Below are positions 23,532 through 33,641 of a stretch of DNA of 64,000 nt, one piece after another. The DNA lies in the NCBI RefSeq assembly GCF_028736115.1, contig NZ_CP117877.1, positions 806,001 to 870,000 of the forward strand, written 5' to 3'. The notes beneath the pieces are model-generated. The model saw only the letters and a program-made list of their open reading frames with translations. It did no database searches and had not been told where the DNA came from. Numbering within the stretch: the first letter of the stretch is position 1; each line of letters opens with the position of its first letter. This DNA is from Mucilaginibacter sp. KACC 22063 (lineage in GTDB: Bacteria; Bacteroidota; Bacteroidia; Sphingobacteriales; Sphingobacteriaceae). The position numbers and the translations under genes are program-made.

Positions 23532-26500
23532 ATGTCAAGATTTTACTATTTTAACAGGTATGTCTTTGTAATTGCATTGCTGTTATTGTTTACTGATGCG
23601 GGCTTTGCTCAGCAGGATTTAAACTTTACCAATATCAGTACAAAAAGCGGTTTATCGTCTAACACTGTTAATGCTATACTTAAAGATAAATGGGGGCTGA
23701 TGTGGTTTGCAACTGCTGATGGCCTTAACAGGTATGACGGTACAACCTTTACTGCCTACCGGCATCGGGATAATGACAGCACCAGTTTTCCAGCCAATGA
23801 AATCATGTGCCTTTATGAGGATAAATCGGGCAGGTTATGGGTTGGTACGGCCGAAGGGTCGCTTGTATTGTATGACCGTGTACATGATTCATTTAAATCA
23901 TTTCATCAATATGGATTTGGCAAGGGACAAAGAGGCGAAACCATACGCGCTATAAGTGAAGATCATCTGGGCCGTTTGTGGGTTTCAAGCTATACAGGCT
24001 TAAGTATCATTGATTTTAACAAGCATAAAACAACTTTCTTTGTGCTCAATTCCATGTATCCGGATAAGGGTACCATGACGGCGCTTAGCCTTCTGGAAGA
24101 TAAAAACAACGTAATGTGGATTGGCACTTCCGCGGGTTTGCTGCGTTATAACGAGGCAAGCGGAACTTTTACCCGTTACCTGCATGATGACCGCAACCCT
24201 AAAACCATCAGTGCTGATATTGTAAAGGCTTTAGGGAAAGATAATGATGGTAAGTTATGGATCGGTACTGCTAACGGGTTGGATCAGTTAGCGGCTGATG
24301 GCGCTTCTTTCAATCATATTATAATCGGCACGGCAGACTCGAAAGTCAATCATAGCATCGTTTATGCAATTGCGGCAGACAAGGCAGACCTTTGGTTAGG
24401 CACCGAAGACGGCCTGGTGATACTAAACACCAATAATTACCATGCACGCGTCATCACTCCGCAACCCAGGGAAATGTTCAGTATTTCTGATAAGTCGGTA
24501 AGGAATATATTGATCGATAAAAAAGGCATATACTGGATAGGTACTTTTCAGGGAGGCATTAATAAGTATGATAAAAACCTTACCCTATTCAATCACAAAA
24601 CAAGCAATGCTTTTGATAGCCAGGGGTTAAAATCATCATCTGTAACTTCTTTTGCACAGCTTGATAGCCAGCACATTTTTGTTGGTACAGATAACGGCGG
24701 ACTGCAATTGTACAACAGCGCCACCGGCCTTTTTAAAACTTATCAGTTAAACACAGCACCTGATGGGGACGGCAAATTATCTGTATTGGCGTTAAAGTAT
24801 ACCAAAAGCGGAAAACTCTGGGTAGGCACTTATCGACAGGGGGTATTTATCGTTGATCCCGTTAGCGGAAATTATCAGCATATTTTATCGGGCAGGGGCA
24901 GCATATCACAAAATGATGTGTTTGCCATTGAAGAAGATGAAAAAGGCAGAATTTGGGTTGGTACCAATGGCAAAGGCGTTGATATTTATGATCCGGTTAC
25001 AAGGCAATTCACTAATTACCGCAGCATATTTGGTAAACAGGTAGCGAAGCAATTAAACATCAATGATTTTATCCGCTCTATGGCTGTTGGCAATAATGGC
25101 GATATGTGGGTAGGTACAAGTGGTGGTGGCGTTACAATCTTAAATCTTAACAGCGGTAAAGTAACCTTGCTAAATGAGTGGAACAGTAAGCTTAACAGTA
25201 ATGTGGTGCTATCCATTTTACGCGACCATAAAGATAATATGTGGCTTGGTACAAACGCGGGTTTTGCCATGATTGACAAAGACCAAAAGCACATTGCTTA
25301 TTATTCTGAAAAAGATGGCCTCACAAATAACGTTGTTCATAAAATATTAGAAGACAATAATGGCCTGCTTTGGATTACAACGAATAAAGGGATCAATAAT
25401 TACGATCCCCGTACCCGGAAATTCAATACTTTTTCTCATCAGAATGGTGTGCAAGACGGCCCTTTCATTAACGGTTCGGGAATAAAAACAGCAGGCGGCC
25501 TTTTGTTTTTTGGCGGTATAGATGGGTTTAATTATTTCAATCCGGCAGGGCTACCTAATTTTAAAGAAATTCCGCAGGTATTACTTACTGATTTGCGGGT
25601 TGCTAACAATAAAGTTTCGCCAACTGACAAGGGGCCTTTGAAGGAACAGATTGGCCTTGCTAAAGAAATAAAACTGGCTTATGGGCAAAATTTTGCGATA
25701 AGTTACGCGGCTGTAAATTATACCAACCCACACCAGGATCAATACTCATATATGCTAAAGGGTTTTGATAAAAACTGGAACTATGTGGGCAGGTCTGCAA
25801 CTGCTTATTACACCAATATCGATCCGGGTACTTATACCTTTTTAGTTCGCGCCAGCAACAGCTCGGGCACATGGAGCCTTAAACCAACAGCAATTACGGT
25901 AAAGATTTTACCCCCATGGTGGCGCACTATTTATGCCTGCTTGTTTTACTTGCTTGCAGGGGTGGGTATACTGTTTTACATCCGCCACAAGGGGATCAAA
26001 AAAATTAAAAATGAGCTTGCGCTCGAAGAAGAAAAAAGAGAGTCAAGAAGACTGCATGAACTCGATCTTTCTAAGATTAACTTCCTGACAAATCTTAGTC
26101 ACGAGTTCCGCACACCAATATCATTGATCATGGCGCCTGTTGATAAGCTGTTATCTATGCAGACCGATCAAAACGTGGCTAAAGAGGTAAATATGATCAA
26201 CAGAAACGCAAGGCGTTTACTGGTGCTGGTTAATCAACTGCTGGATTTCAGGAAAATGGAAGAGCAGGAGTTGAAACTTAACCTTGCCGAAGGCGATGTA
26301 ATTGCTTTTATACGGGAAACGGTTGATTCGTTTAAAGATTTGTCTGAGCGAAAGGATATTCAGCTTGTTTTTAACAGTCATACACCGGCTTACTTTACAA
26401 ATTTCGATAGCGATAAATTAGAGCGGATCATTTTCAATCTTTTATCAAATGCCTTCAAGTTTACGCACGCAGGTGGTAAGATCAGTGTAGCTATTTTGGT

Positions 26501-27647
26501 GCCGCCACAATCAACCGCCAGTGAAGATTACCTGTTTGAAATTGTAGTATCCGACACAGGAATTGGTATCCCTGAAGATGGGCAGCAAAAGATATTTGAG
26601 AGATTTTATCAGCACAGTAATACAAATGAGATCCTAAACCAGGGCACGGGCATAGGTCTATCGATCACAAAAGAGTTTGTAGAATTACACGGCGGACAAA
26701 TCAACCTTCAAAGCGAACCAGGTAAAGGCACACAGATCCATTTACTATTTCCGTTTAAACCACTTGCGGATATAATATCTGATAGCGATGATGATTTGCT
26801 TAATGAATCTGATGGTGGAGAACGTTTATCTGATGAAGCTGCTGACCATGACAAAGAAACCGTTTTATTGGTAGAGGATAATGACGATTTCAGGTTCTAT
26901 TTGAAGGAAGCTTTAAAAAATCAGTACCGAATTTTAGAAGCTGCCAATGGTAAAGAAGGCTGGCAAAAAGCCTTATCCTGCCACCCTGATCTTATTGTTA
27001 CCGACATCAGCATGCCGCATATGAATGGTATTGATCTATGCAAAAAGTTAAAAGGCGATAAGCGCACCAGTTTTATCCCGGTAATTTTGCTTACCGCACT
27101 TACCGGAGAGCAGGATCAGCTGAGAGGGTTGGAAACAGGAGCTAATGATTACTTAAACAAGCCGTTTAACTTTAGTGTTTTAAGTGCAAAGGTGGCCAAT
27201 TTGATTAAGCTTAATCAGCACTTAAAAACAGCATTCTCTAAACAAATCCAAATTATACAGCCAGAAGTGCAGATAGAATCTGCAGAAGAAAAGCTGCTGA
27301 CTAAAGTTGCGCAATTTGTAGATGAAAAACTGAACGATCCGGAATTTTCTATTGAAGAGTTGAGTAAGTATATGGCTATGAGCAGAAGCTCGCTTTATAA
27401 CAAAATATTTGAGCTAACCGGCCTGCCGCCAATGGAGTATGTGAGGTCGATCAAGTTAAAGAAAGCAGCCGTATTGCTGGCAAAAAGCCAATACACCATA
27501 AGGGAAATTGCTTTCATGACAGGGTTTGGGACACCAAGCTACTTCTCGAAATTGTTTAAGGCCAAATACAACATGTCGCCTTCAGAATACTTAACCGTTA
27601 AACGTAAAGAATATAAATCAAGCCTGGAAACAGCAGATGTGGAGTAG
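23532..27647 (+). CDS. Hybrid two-component system regulator (HTCS) of the xylan locus
   Basis: This 1371-residue one-protein two-component system senses oligosaccharides in the periplasm and activates the locus. In order it has a signal peptide (1-26), Reg_prop beta-propeller repeats (about 30-690, many WIGT/GLNRYD motifs), a Y_Y_Y domain (about 715-790) and a transmembrane helix (799-817). These are followed by a HisKA domain with H857 (SHEFRTP), an HATPase domain (N-box NLLSNAFKFT, DTGIGIP, GTGIGLS), a receiver domain with phosphoacceptor D1158 (VTDISMP), and an AraC-type helix-turn-helix (about 1265-1360). All key residues are present. It sits among the xylan genes, divergent from the GH43 operon. 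Confidence 0.95.
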   Translation: MSRFYYFNRYVFVIALLLLFTDAGFAQQDLNFTNISTKSGLSSNTVNAILKDKWGLMWFATADGLNRYDGTTFTAYRHRDNDSTSFPANEIMCLYEDKSGRLWVGTAEGSLVLYDRVHDSFKSFHQYGFGKGQRGETIRAISEDHLGRLWVSSYTGLSIIDFNKHKTTFFVLNSMYPDKGTMTALSLLEDKNNVMWIGTSAGLLRYNEASGTFTRYLHDDRNPKTISADIVKALGKDNDGKLWIGTANGLDQLAADGASFNHIIIGTADSKVNHSIVYAIAADKADLWLGTEDGLVILNTNNYHARVITPQPREMFSISDKSVRNILIDKKGIYWIGTFQGGINKYDKNLTLFNHKTSNAFDSQGLKSSSVTSFAQLDSQHIFVGTDNGGLQLYNSATGLFKTYQLNTAPDGDGKLSVLALKYTKSGKLWVGTYRQGVFIVDPVSGNYQHILSGRGSISQNDVFAIEEDEKGRIWVGTNGKGVDIYDPVTRQFTNYRSIFGKQVAKQLNINDFIRSMAVGNNGDMWVGTSGGGVTILNLNSGKVTLLNEWNSKLNSNVVLSILRDHKDNMWLGTNAGFAMIDKDQKHIAYYSEKDGLTNNVVHKILEDNNGLLWITTNKGINNYDPRTRKFNTFSHQNGVQDGPFINGSGIKTAGGLLFFGGIDGFNYFNPAGLPNFKEIPQVLLTDLRVANNKVSPTDKGPLKEQIGLAKEIKLAYGQNFAISYAAVNYTNPHQDQYSYMLKGFDKNWNYVGRSATAYYTNIDPGTYTFLVRASNSSGTWSLKPTAITVKILPPWWRTIYACLFYLLAGVGILFYIRHKGIKKIKNELALEEEKRESRRLHELDLSKINFLTNLSHEFRTPISLIMAPVDKLLSMQTDQNVAKEVNMINRNARRLLVLVNQLLDFRKMEEQELKLNLAEGDVIAFIRETVDSFKDLSERKDIQLVFNSHTPAYFTNFDSDKLERIIFNLLSNAFKFTHAGGKISVAILVPPQSTASEDYLFEIVVSDTGIGIPEDGQQKIFERFYQHSNTNEILNQGTGIGLSITKEFVELHGGQINLQSEPGKGTQIHLLFPFKPLADIISDSDDDLLNESDGGERLSDEAADHDKETVLLVEDNDDFRFYLKEALKNQYRILEAANGKEGWQKALSCHPDLIVTDISMPHMNGIDLCKKLKGDKRTSFIPVILLTALTGEQDQLRGLETGANDYLNKPFNFSVLSAKVANLIKLNQHLKTAFSKQIQIIQPEVQIESAEEKLLTKVAQFVDEKLNDPEFSIEELSKYMAMSRSSLYNKIFELTGLPPMEYVRSIKLKKAAVLLAKSQYTIREIAFMTGFGTPSYFSKLFKAKYNMSPSEYLTVKRKEYKSSLETADVE

Positions 27648-27672
27648 GCAGGTGCAGAGTTAATGAAAAGAT

Positions 27673-27702
27673 AAAGGCTTGCCATTTATGGCAAGCCTTT
27701 TT
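27673..27702. terminator. Bidirectional terminator between HTCS and SGNH esterase
   Basis: AAAGGCTTGCCAT and ATGGCAAGCCTTT form a 13-bp perfect stem with a very short loop. It has T-runs on both strands and lies between convergent genes. Confidence 0.9.
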
Positions 27703-27709
27703 GATATGG

Positions 27710-29641
27710 TTAAGGTTTGTCGGTTCTGAAAGGTGCTGCAGGTAAGCCTTCTTTATTGATCAGGTTTGGATTTACCGGATCATCTGCCCAGGCATACCGC
27801 ACATACATAGGGTGAGGTACTTCGTCGCTGCTTAGGATAATTTTGTTACCTTCTATTTTAGCTTTAGCCCATACAAAAACTTTATCCGCTCCTGCTATGG
27901 CAAATTCTTCTGGTTCTTCTCCATCTTGGGTTGTAAGCCCATTGCCAACTGAGCTAAAGCTTACCGTGATGTTGTTGCCATCAACAGTTGCTGATTGAAA
28001 CACCGGTCCCGTAGCCACAATATCTTTCTCATGGTAGGCTATCTTTTCAGCAATTAAAGCCAGGCGCTGGCCTACTTCTTTTTTACGCTCGGGATGTATA
28101 TCGTTCCATTCCCCAAGATCAATGGCAACAGCCATACCCGTGTTTGGCATATCCAGTGAACTTGCCTGTGCCTCACGGAATGCTGCCCACTGGCTTTCGG
28201 AAGGCAGGTAATTCATCTCCATAAATCCAGGTAATTGCACATATAAAAAAGGTGCGTCCGGCGTTTGCCATTTAGCACGCCAGTCTTTGATCATGGCAGG
28301 TTGCAGTTTTGCATACAGGTTTGGATTGCCGGTATTTGATTCGCCCTGGTACCATAAAAAGCCCTTTATGCCATAATTCAACAATGGGTAGATCATGGAA
28401 TTGTATAACGCTGTTGGCAGGTTTTGTGCAGCTATGCCGCCGCCCTGCCATGCACCACGTTTAGGCACATTTACTAACCCTACTTTGTATTGCCAATAGC
28501 CTGTTAAATCAATGGTATCTGCACCGGCAATAAGCTGGTAAGGTTTATCCGGTACAAAGCCACCCTTTCCGGCGTTGTTGGTAACACGTATTACAAACAG
28601 ATTTTTACCGGCTTTTAACACACCTGCAGGTATGGTGTAACGCCTTTGCGGGTACATGTAACCTGTGTTACCTATTTGTTTACCGTTGATGTACATCACA
28701 TCGGCATCAACTATACGACCCATGAAAACCTTTGCGGGCGAGTTAGGCATGGCTTGCGGCACGTCAATCTCCCGGCGGTACCAAACTACACCGTCAAGGT
28801 TTCTGATACCCTGATCTTCCCAATACCCGGGTATGGCAATCCTTCTCCATTCCTTAGGTTGATAAGCCGGGTCAAACCATTTTTCCTTCATGCCCTTGTC
28901 TTCAGCTACGGCAGAAGCACGGTTGACTCCGCCCATTCTTTGCATTTTGTTAATATAAGCGGTATCCCTATTCTTTTCAGCAATTTTGGCTAATTCCGGG
29001 AAATCTTTTAAGCTTTCATTACTCATCCAGGCTTCAATAGGAGAGCCACCCCAGCTTGAATTAATCAGGCCTATAGGCACGTGGTATTTTTGATATAAAG
29101 CTTCGGCAAAGAAATAGGCGACTGCCGAAAACTCGCCGATATTTTCAGGGTCAGCTTTCTTCCACGAACCACCTGGCACGTCTTGTTGTACATCCTGCAT
29201 ATTGGCTACATTAGCTACCCAAAAATGCCTGATCGCATTATTGTTAGCCTCTGCAACATCTTTAGCGTAGCGTACATTGTGCAGCTCCATTTGATGTACC
29301 ATGTTCGACTGTCCCGAGCAGATCCATACATCGCCAATTAAAATATCGTCAAGTTCTATCCGGTTGCTGCCTTGTATAGTCATGGTATAAGGCCCACCGG
29401 CTTTCATTGCCGGTAATAGCACCTGCCAGTCGCCGCCGCCTGATGCGGTAGTTTTAAAAGATTTGTTTTTAAAGCTTACCGTTACCCTTTCTCCGGGTGC
29501 TGCCCAGCCCCATACTTTTACTTTTTTATCACGTTGCAATACCATACCGTTGCTGATCACCTTGGGTAACCGCACCTCTGCATGTAGTGCTACAGATGCC
29601 AGCATTAGTAAGCCAAACAGCTTTAAGGCCTTATTCTTCAT
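27710..29641 (-). CDS. SGNH-type O-acetylesterase with inserted beta domain (CE20/SASA-like)
   Basis: This 643-residue secreted protein belongs to the sialate O-acetylesterase (SASA) group of SGNH hydrolases and would deacetylate xylan or another hemicellulose. A signal peptide (1-21) and a small beta domain precede block I with the serine (ICSGQSNM). SSWGGSPIEAW and WYQGESNTG follow, and the Asp/His pair sits in EWNDIHPERK. Between the first and later blocks is a jelly-roll insert (about 255-390, WYRREIDVP...RVTNNAG). This inserted-domain plan resembles the CE20 acetylxylan/xyloglucan esterases; the family assignment is by memory and tentative. An operator-like palindrome lies 112 bp upstream. 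Confidence 0.82.
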   Translation of the reverse strand: MKNKALKLFGLLMLASVALHAEVRLPKVISNGMVLQRDKKVKVWGWAAPGERVTVSFKNKSFKTTASGGGDWQVLLPAMKAGGPYTMTIQGSNRIELDDILIGDVWICSGQSNMVHQMELHNVRYAKDVAEANNNAIRHFWVANVANMQDVQQDVPGGSWKKADPENIGEFSAVAYFFAEALYQKYHVPIGLINSSWGGSPIEAWMSNESLKDFPELAKIAEKNRDTAYINKMQRMGGVNRASAVAEDKGMKEKWFDPAYQPKEWRRIAIPGYWEDQGIRNLDGVVWYRREIDVPQAMPNSPAKVFMGRIVDADVMYINGKQIGNTGYMYPQRRYTIPAGVLKAGKNLFVIRVTNNAGKGGFVPDKPYQLIAGADTIDLTGYWQYKVGLVNVPKRGAWQGGGIAAQNLPTALYNSMIYPLLNYGIKGFLWYQGESNTGNPNLYAKLQPAMIKDWRAKWQTPDAPFLYVQLPGFMEMNYLPSESQWAAFREAQASSLDMPNTGMAVAIDLGEWNDIHPERKKEVGQRLALIAEKIAYHEKDIVATGPVFQSATVDGNNITVSFSSVGNGLTTQDGEEPEEFAIAGADKVFVWAKAKIEGNKIILSSDEVPHPMYVRYAWADDPVNPNLINKEGLPAAPFRTDKP

Positions 29642-29752
29642 TGTATAACATTTATGCTTGATTTAAAATCCCGTTTTATTCATTTAATAGCGCAAACGTA
29701 AAGCCGGGCTGGTTTATAATTGTATGGCAATATATATAAACATGATATAATT

Positions 29753-29766
29753 TGCAATCGATTGCA
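29753..29766. promoter_or_regulatory. LacI-type operator, SGNH esterase side
   Basis: TGCAATCGATTGCA is a perfect 14-bp palindrome, the longest version of the recurring site. On the minus strand a TATATTG follows the CAATCGATTG core after 20 bp, as a possible -7 box for the esterase gene. Confidence 0.7.
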
Positions 29767-29884
29767 TTTTAATTTATTATATCCAAATGAATTTGCCCCA
29801 TTCAGCGTGATTTAGACCTCTTAACCACATTTAAATGTTATTTGATGTTGCGACCGACATTGTAAAATAAAAATTACATATCTA

Positions 29885-29894
29885 CAATCGATTG
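29885..29894. promoter_or_regulatory. LacI-type operator, GH10 side
   Basis: CAATCGATTG lies 60 bp before the GH10 start. Its terminal TTG is followed after 19 bp by TACCTTG, a weak -7 box, so repressor binding would cover the -33 region. Confidence 0.7.
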
Positions 29895-29954
29895 CATGTT
29901 GAAATTTAAATCTTACCTTGTGCTAACCATTTATTACCTCCATAATCTTATTCT

Positions 29955-31052
29955 ATGGCTAACCTTGTTAAAAGTAGTTGCTTAGGCCTTATTGGGCTTA
30001 TGTATTTGATGGCATCCTTTACAGCCAACGCACAAACTTTAGATACTACTAAAGGATTAAAAGATTATTACAAAAAGTATTTCCCAATAGGTGTTGCCGT
30101 ATCTCCGCGCGTGCTTAAGGATCCGCAGCAATCTGCATTGATCATAAAACAATTCAATAGCCTTACGCCCGAGAATGCCATGAAGATGGGCTACATACAC
30201 CCGGCAGAAAACTATTATAACTGGAAGGATGCAGATTCGATTGTAGCTTTTGCACAGGCGCACGGTATGCGGGTAAGGGGGCACAACCTGTGCTGGCACC
30301 AGCAAACGGCACGCTGGATGTTTTATGACAAATCCGGTCAGTTAGTGAGCAAGGATGTGCTTTTACAAAGATTGAAAGATCATATTTTTAAAGTAGTTGG
30401 CCGCTATAAAGGGAAGATCTATGCCTGGGATGTGGTGAATGAGGCAATAGATGACGACAGTACGAAGTTTTTGCGTAACTCGCTATGGTACCAGATCTGC
30501 GGCGAGGACTTTGTGTATAAAGCATTTGAATATGCACACGAGGCAGACCCTAAAGCCGTATTATTTTATAACGATTATAACACCGAGCGACCCGAAAAGC
30601 GGGCACGGATTTACCGTTTGCTGAAAAAGCTTAAAGATGCTCATATACCTGTAAACGGTATCGGGCTTCAGGCACATTGGTCTTTATATGAGCCAAGCCG
30701 TAATGAATTGGAAACAACGATACAACAATTTGCTTCGCTTGGCTTACAGGTGCAAATTACCGAGCTGGATATTTCGGTTTATCACTGGGAAAAAAATGAC
30801 AGGCAGCTTAAACCCGGCGAGGATACTTCTTATTCGCCCGAGCGTATGCAGAAACAAAGTGATAAATACCAGATGGTATTTGAGGTCTTCAGGAAATACC
30901 GTAAAAATATTACAGGCGTAACCTTCTGGAACGTGTCTGATAAGTATACCTGGCTGGATAACTATCCTGTGGCCGGACGTAAAAATTATCCATTGCTTTT
31001 TGATCAGCAACTAAAACCTAAACCTGCTTACTGGAAAGTGGTAAACTTTTAA
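29955..31052 (+). CDS. GH10 endo-1,4-beta-xylanase
   Basis: This 365-residue secreted enzyme cuts the xylan backbone. A signal peptide (1-27, ANAQ) is followed by a single (beta/alpha)8 GH10 domain. Family motifs are NSLTPENAMKMGYIHP, GHNLCWHQQ, the acid/base E163 in WDVVNEAIDD, and the nucleophile E270 in ITELDIS. Substrate-binding tryptophans appear in TFWNVSDKYTWLD. No carbohydrate-binding module is present, so it may act on soluble or partly degraded xylan. It is followed 10 bp later by the GH115 gene in the same operon. Confidence 0.96.
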   Translation: MANLVKSSCLGLIGLMYLMASFTANAQTLDTTKGLKDYYKKYFPIGVAVSPRVLKDPQQSALIIKQFNSLTPENAMKMGYIHPAENYYNWKDADSIVAFAQAHGMRVRGHNLCWHQQTARWMFYDKSGQLVSKDVLLQRLKDHIFKVVGRYKGKIYAWDVVNEAIDDDSTKFLRNSLWYQICGEDFVYKAFEYAHEADPKAVLFYNDYNTERPEKRARIYRLLKKLKDAHIPVNGIGLQAHWSLYEPSRNELETTIQQFASLGLQVQITELDISVYHWEKNDRQLKPGEDTSYSPERMQKQSDKYQMVFEVFRKYRKNITGVTFWNVSDKYTWLDNYPVAGRKNYPLLFDQQLKPKPAYWKVVNF

Positions 31053-31062
31053 CCTGATGATT

Positions 31063-33636
31063 ATGAAAAGAATCACAATTTTATTGGCGTTATTCTTATT
31101 GTCGCGCTTCGCTATTGCGCAGTCGCCCGGTCATACAGCTTATGTATCTGAAAAAAACGGATCGGGGTTCTTCCCGCTGTTTGCTGGCAGCAATGTGGCT
31201 AAGCTTTATGTAGGAGACACAGATTACCCAGGCGTAAAGCATGCTGCTGAGAATCTGTCAGGTGATATCGAGGCTGTTACTGGCACAAAACCTGTAATGT
31301 TTAATGATACTAAAGCAGCCGGTAAGCAAGCCGTTATAATTGGCACCATAGGTAAAAGCCAGGTAGTAGATAACTTAATCGCACAGAAAAAACTTAATGT
31401 TTCCGGGATTAAAAATAAATGGGAAACTTACCTGATACAAGTGGTTAAAAAGCCATTTCCCGGAGTTGAAAGCGCATTGGTAATTGCCGGAAGCGATAAG
31501 CGTGGTACTATCTTTGGTATATATGACCTGTCATCACAGATTGGGGTATCGCCCTGGTATTGGTGGGCAGATGTGCCTGTTAAAAAGAAGAAAGCGATAT
31601 ATGTAAAGCCCGGCCGCTATACAGACGGAGAGCCCGCTGTTAAATACCGCGGCATTTTCATCAACGACGAAGCACCTGCATTCTCAGGTTGGGCCAGGGA
31701 AAAATTCGGCGGATTAAATCATAAGGTTTACGAAAAGGTATTTGACCTGATACTGCGTTTAAAGGCTAACTATTTATGGCCCGCCATGTGGGGCAATGCC
31801 TTTAATGACGATGATAAGTTAAACCCCGTTATTGCTGATGAGTATGGTGTGGTAATGGGTACTTCGCATCACGAGCCAATGGATCGCTCACAGCAGGAAT
31901 GGAAACGGTATGGTTCGGGCGAGTGGAATTACGAGGCCAATAAACAGGCATTGCAGGATTTTTGGCGCAAAGGTATCGAAAACATGGGGAGCAAAGAAAC
32001 CATTGTAACAATGGGTATGCGGGGCGACGGAGATATGCCAATGACAGAGGGAAGCAATATTTCGTTGCTGGAAACCATCGTAAAAGACCAGCGCAAAATT
32101 ATACAAGAAGTAACCGGAAAAGATGCTTCGCAAACACCACAGATGTGGGCTTTGTATAAGGAAGTGCAGGATTATTATGATAAAGGCATGCGTGTGCCCG
32201 ACGATGTTACACTTTTGCTTTGCGATGACAACTGGGGCAATATCCGTAAGCAGCCAGCGCTTAATGCAAAACCCCGTAAAGGTGGCTATGGTATCTATTA
32301 TCACTTTGACTATGTTGGCGGCCCGCGTAATTATAAGTGGTTAAACACAAACCAGATTGCAAAAGCCTGGGAGCAAATGCACCTGGCTTACGAATACAAT
32401 GCCAGACAGCTATGGGTTGTAAACGTTGGCGACTTAAAGCCTTTGGAGTTCCCGATCAGCTTTTTTATGGATTATGCCTGGAACCCTAACAGGTGGACTG
32501 CTAATAAATTGCCTGATTATGTAGTGCAGTGGGCAACGCAGCAGTTTGGCCCGAAACATGCCACCGAGATAGCCCAAATGTTAACGCTATACACAAAGTA
32601 TAATGCACGCAGAAAACCTGAGCTGCTTGATCAGAACACCTACAGCCTTACAGATTATAATGAGTTTGCTACCGTTGTAGGTGATTATAACGCGCTGCTT
32701 GAAAAAGCAGAGAAAATGGATAAGGTTCTACCAAAGGAATACCACGATAGTTTTTACCAGTTAGTTTTACATCCTATACAGGCATGCGCAAATCTTAATG
32801 AACTGTATTTTGAAACAGCTAAAAACAGGTATTATGCAGATCATGGAGATGCGCAAAAAGCTAATGCCGCTGCGCAGCGAGTTAAGGATTTGTACGAGAG
32901 CGACAAGAAAATTACAGACTATTATAATAATGAATTAGCCGGTGGCAAATGGCACCACATGATGGATCAAACCCACATCGGTTACACTTATTGGCAGGAG
33001 CCACGCACCAATAAAATGCCGGCGCTGAAAGTAGTGCCCGATAGTGTGAAAAGTGCCAGTGCTGAAAACCTGCCTGAGTTTAAACCATTGATAAGCAAGC
33101 CAATTGCAAAGCCGGTAAACGGCGTATTCACTGAAATGGATGGTTATGTAGCTATGGAAGCAGAGTACTTTACCCGGGCTGTAAACTCTGCAAAAGTTAG
33201 CTGGAAAGTTATTCCTGATTATGGGCGAACTTTATCAGGCATTACACCGTGGCCGGTGACGGCAGAAAGAGTTAAACCTGCAAAGGGCATGCCTTGTCTT
33301 GAGTATCAAATTACGGCAAAGGATACCGGTAATGTAGAAGTAACTGCTTTTGTATCGCCAACCCTGGATTTCAGAAATAAGGATGGCCTGTTTTACGCGG
33401 TATCTATAGACGATGAGGCACCGCAATTAGTAAATATTGCCACCAAGGTAGAGGGCAGGGAATGGTCGGCAGCGGTGAGCGATAACGTCAGGAAACTGGT
33501 AACCAAACATCGTATCACTAAGGAAGGAGCGCACACTGTCAAATACTGGATGGTTGACCCGGCAGTAGTATTGCAAAGGCTGGTAGTTAATTTAGGGGGC
33601 TTAAAGCCAAGTTACTTAGGGCCGCCGCAGCAATAG
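31063..33636 (+). CDS. GH115 xylan alpha-glucuronidase
   Basis: This ~857-residue enzyme removes (4-O-methyl-)glucuronic acid from internal xylose residues of glucuronoxylan. I prefer the ATG at 31063 (MKRITILLALFLLSRFAIAQ signal peptide) over the ATG two codons upstream at 31057. GH115 landmarks are KYRGIFINDEAPAFSGW, LKANYLWPAMWGNAFNDDD, GTSHHEPM, TMGMRGDGDMPM and LCDDNWGNIRK. A C-terminal beta-sandwich (about 690-857) contains VAMEAEYFTR. It is co-transcribed with GH10, fitting joint attack on glucuronoxylan. Convergent with the LacI gene, only 5 bp apart. Confidence 0.95.
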   Translation: MKRITILLALFLLSRFAIAQSPGHTAYVSEKNGSGFFPLFAGSNVAKLYVGDTDYPGVKHAAENLSGDIEAVTGTKPVMFNDTKAAGKQAVIIGTIGKSQVVDNLIAQKKLNVSGIKNKWETYLIQVVKKPFPGVESALVIAGSDKRGTIFGIYDLSSQIGVSPWYWWADVPVKKKKAIYVKPGRYTDGEPAVKYRGIFINDEAPAFSGWAREKFGGLNHKVYEKVFDLILRLKANYLWPAMWGNAFNDDDKLNPVIADEYGVVMGTSHHEPMDRSQQEWKRYGSGEWNYEANKQALQDFWRKGIENMGSKETIVTMGMRGDGDMPMTEGSNISLLETIVKDQRKIIQEVTGKDASQTPQMWALYKEVQDYYDKGMRVPDDVTLLLCDDNWGNIRKQPALNAKPRKGGYGIYYHFDYVGGPRNYKWLNTNQIAKAWEQMHLAYEYNARQLWVVNVGDLKPLEFPISFFMDYAWNPNRWTANKLPDYVVQWATQQFGPKHATEIAQMLTLYTKYNARRKPELLDQNTYSLTDYNEFATVVGDYNALLEKAEKMDKVLPKEYHDSFYQLVLHPIQACANLNELYFETAKNRYYADHGDAQKANAAAQRVKDLYESDKKITDYYNNELAGGKWHHMMDQTHIGYTYWQEPRTNKMPALKVVPDSVKSASAENLPEFKPLISKPIAKPVNGVFTEMDGYVAMEAEYFTRAVNSAKVSWKVIPDYGRTLSGITPWPVTAERVKPAKGMPCLEYQITAKDTGNVEVTAFVSPTLDFRNKDGLFYAVSIDDEAPQLVNIATKVEGREWSAAVSDNVRKLVTKHRITKEGAHTVKYWMVDPAVVLQRLVVNLGGLKPSYLGPPQQ

Positions 33637-33641
33637 CAACG

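Larger units (their letters stand above)
29642..29954. other. Divergent promoter region, SGNH esterase / GH10
   Basis: This 313-bp AT-rich region holds no gene. It contains two copies of the CAATCGATTG palindrome, one placed for each divergent transcript. Confidence 0.65.

Noticed and set aside
31888..32304. 138-codon minus-strand frame inside GH115
   Set aside because: It lies wholly within conserved GH115 motifs on the other strand and has a Cys/His/Phe-rich composition typical of shadow frames.
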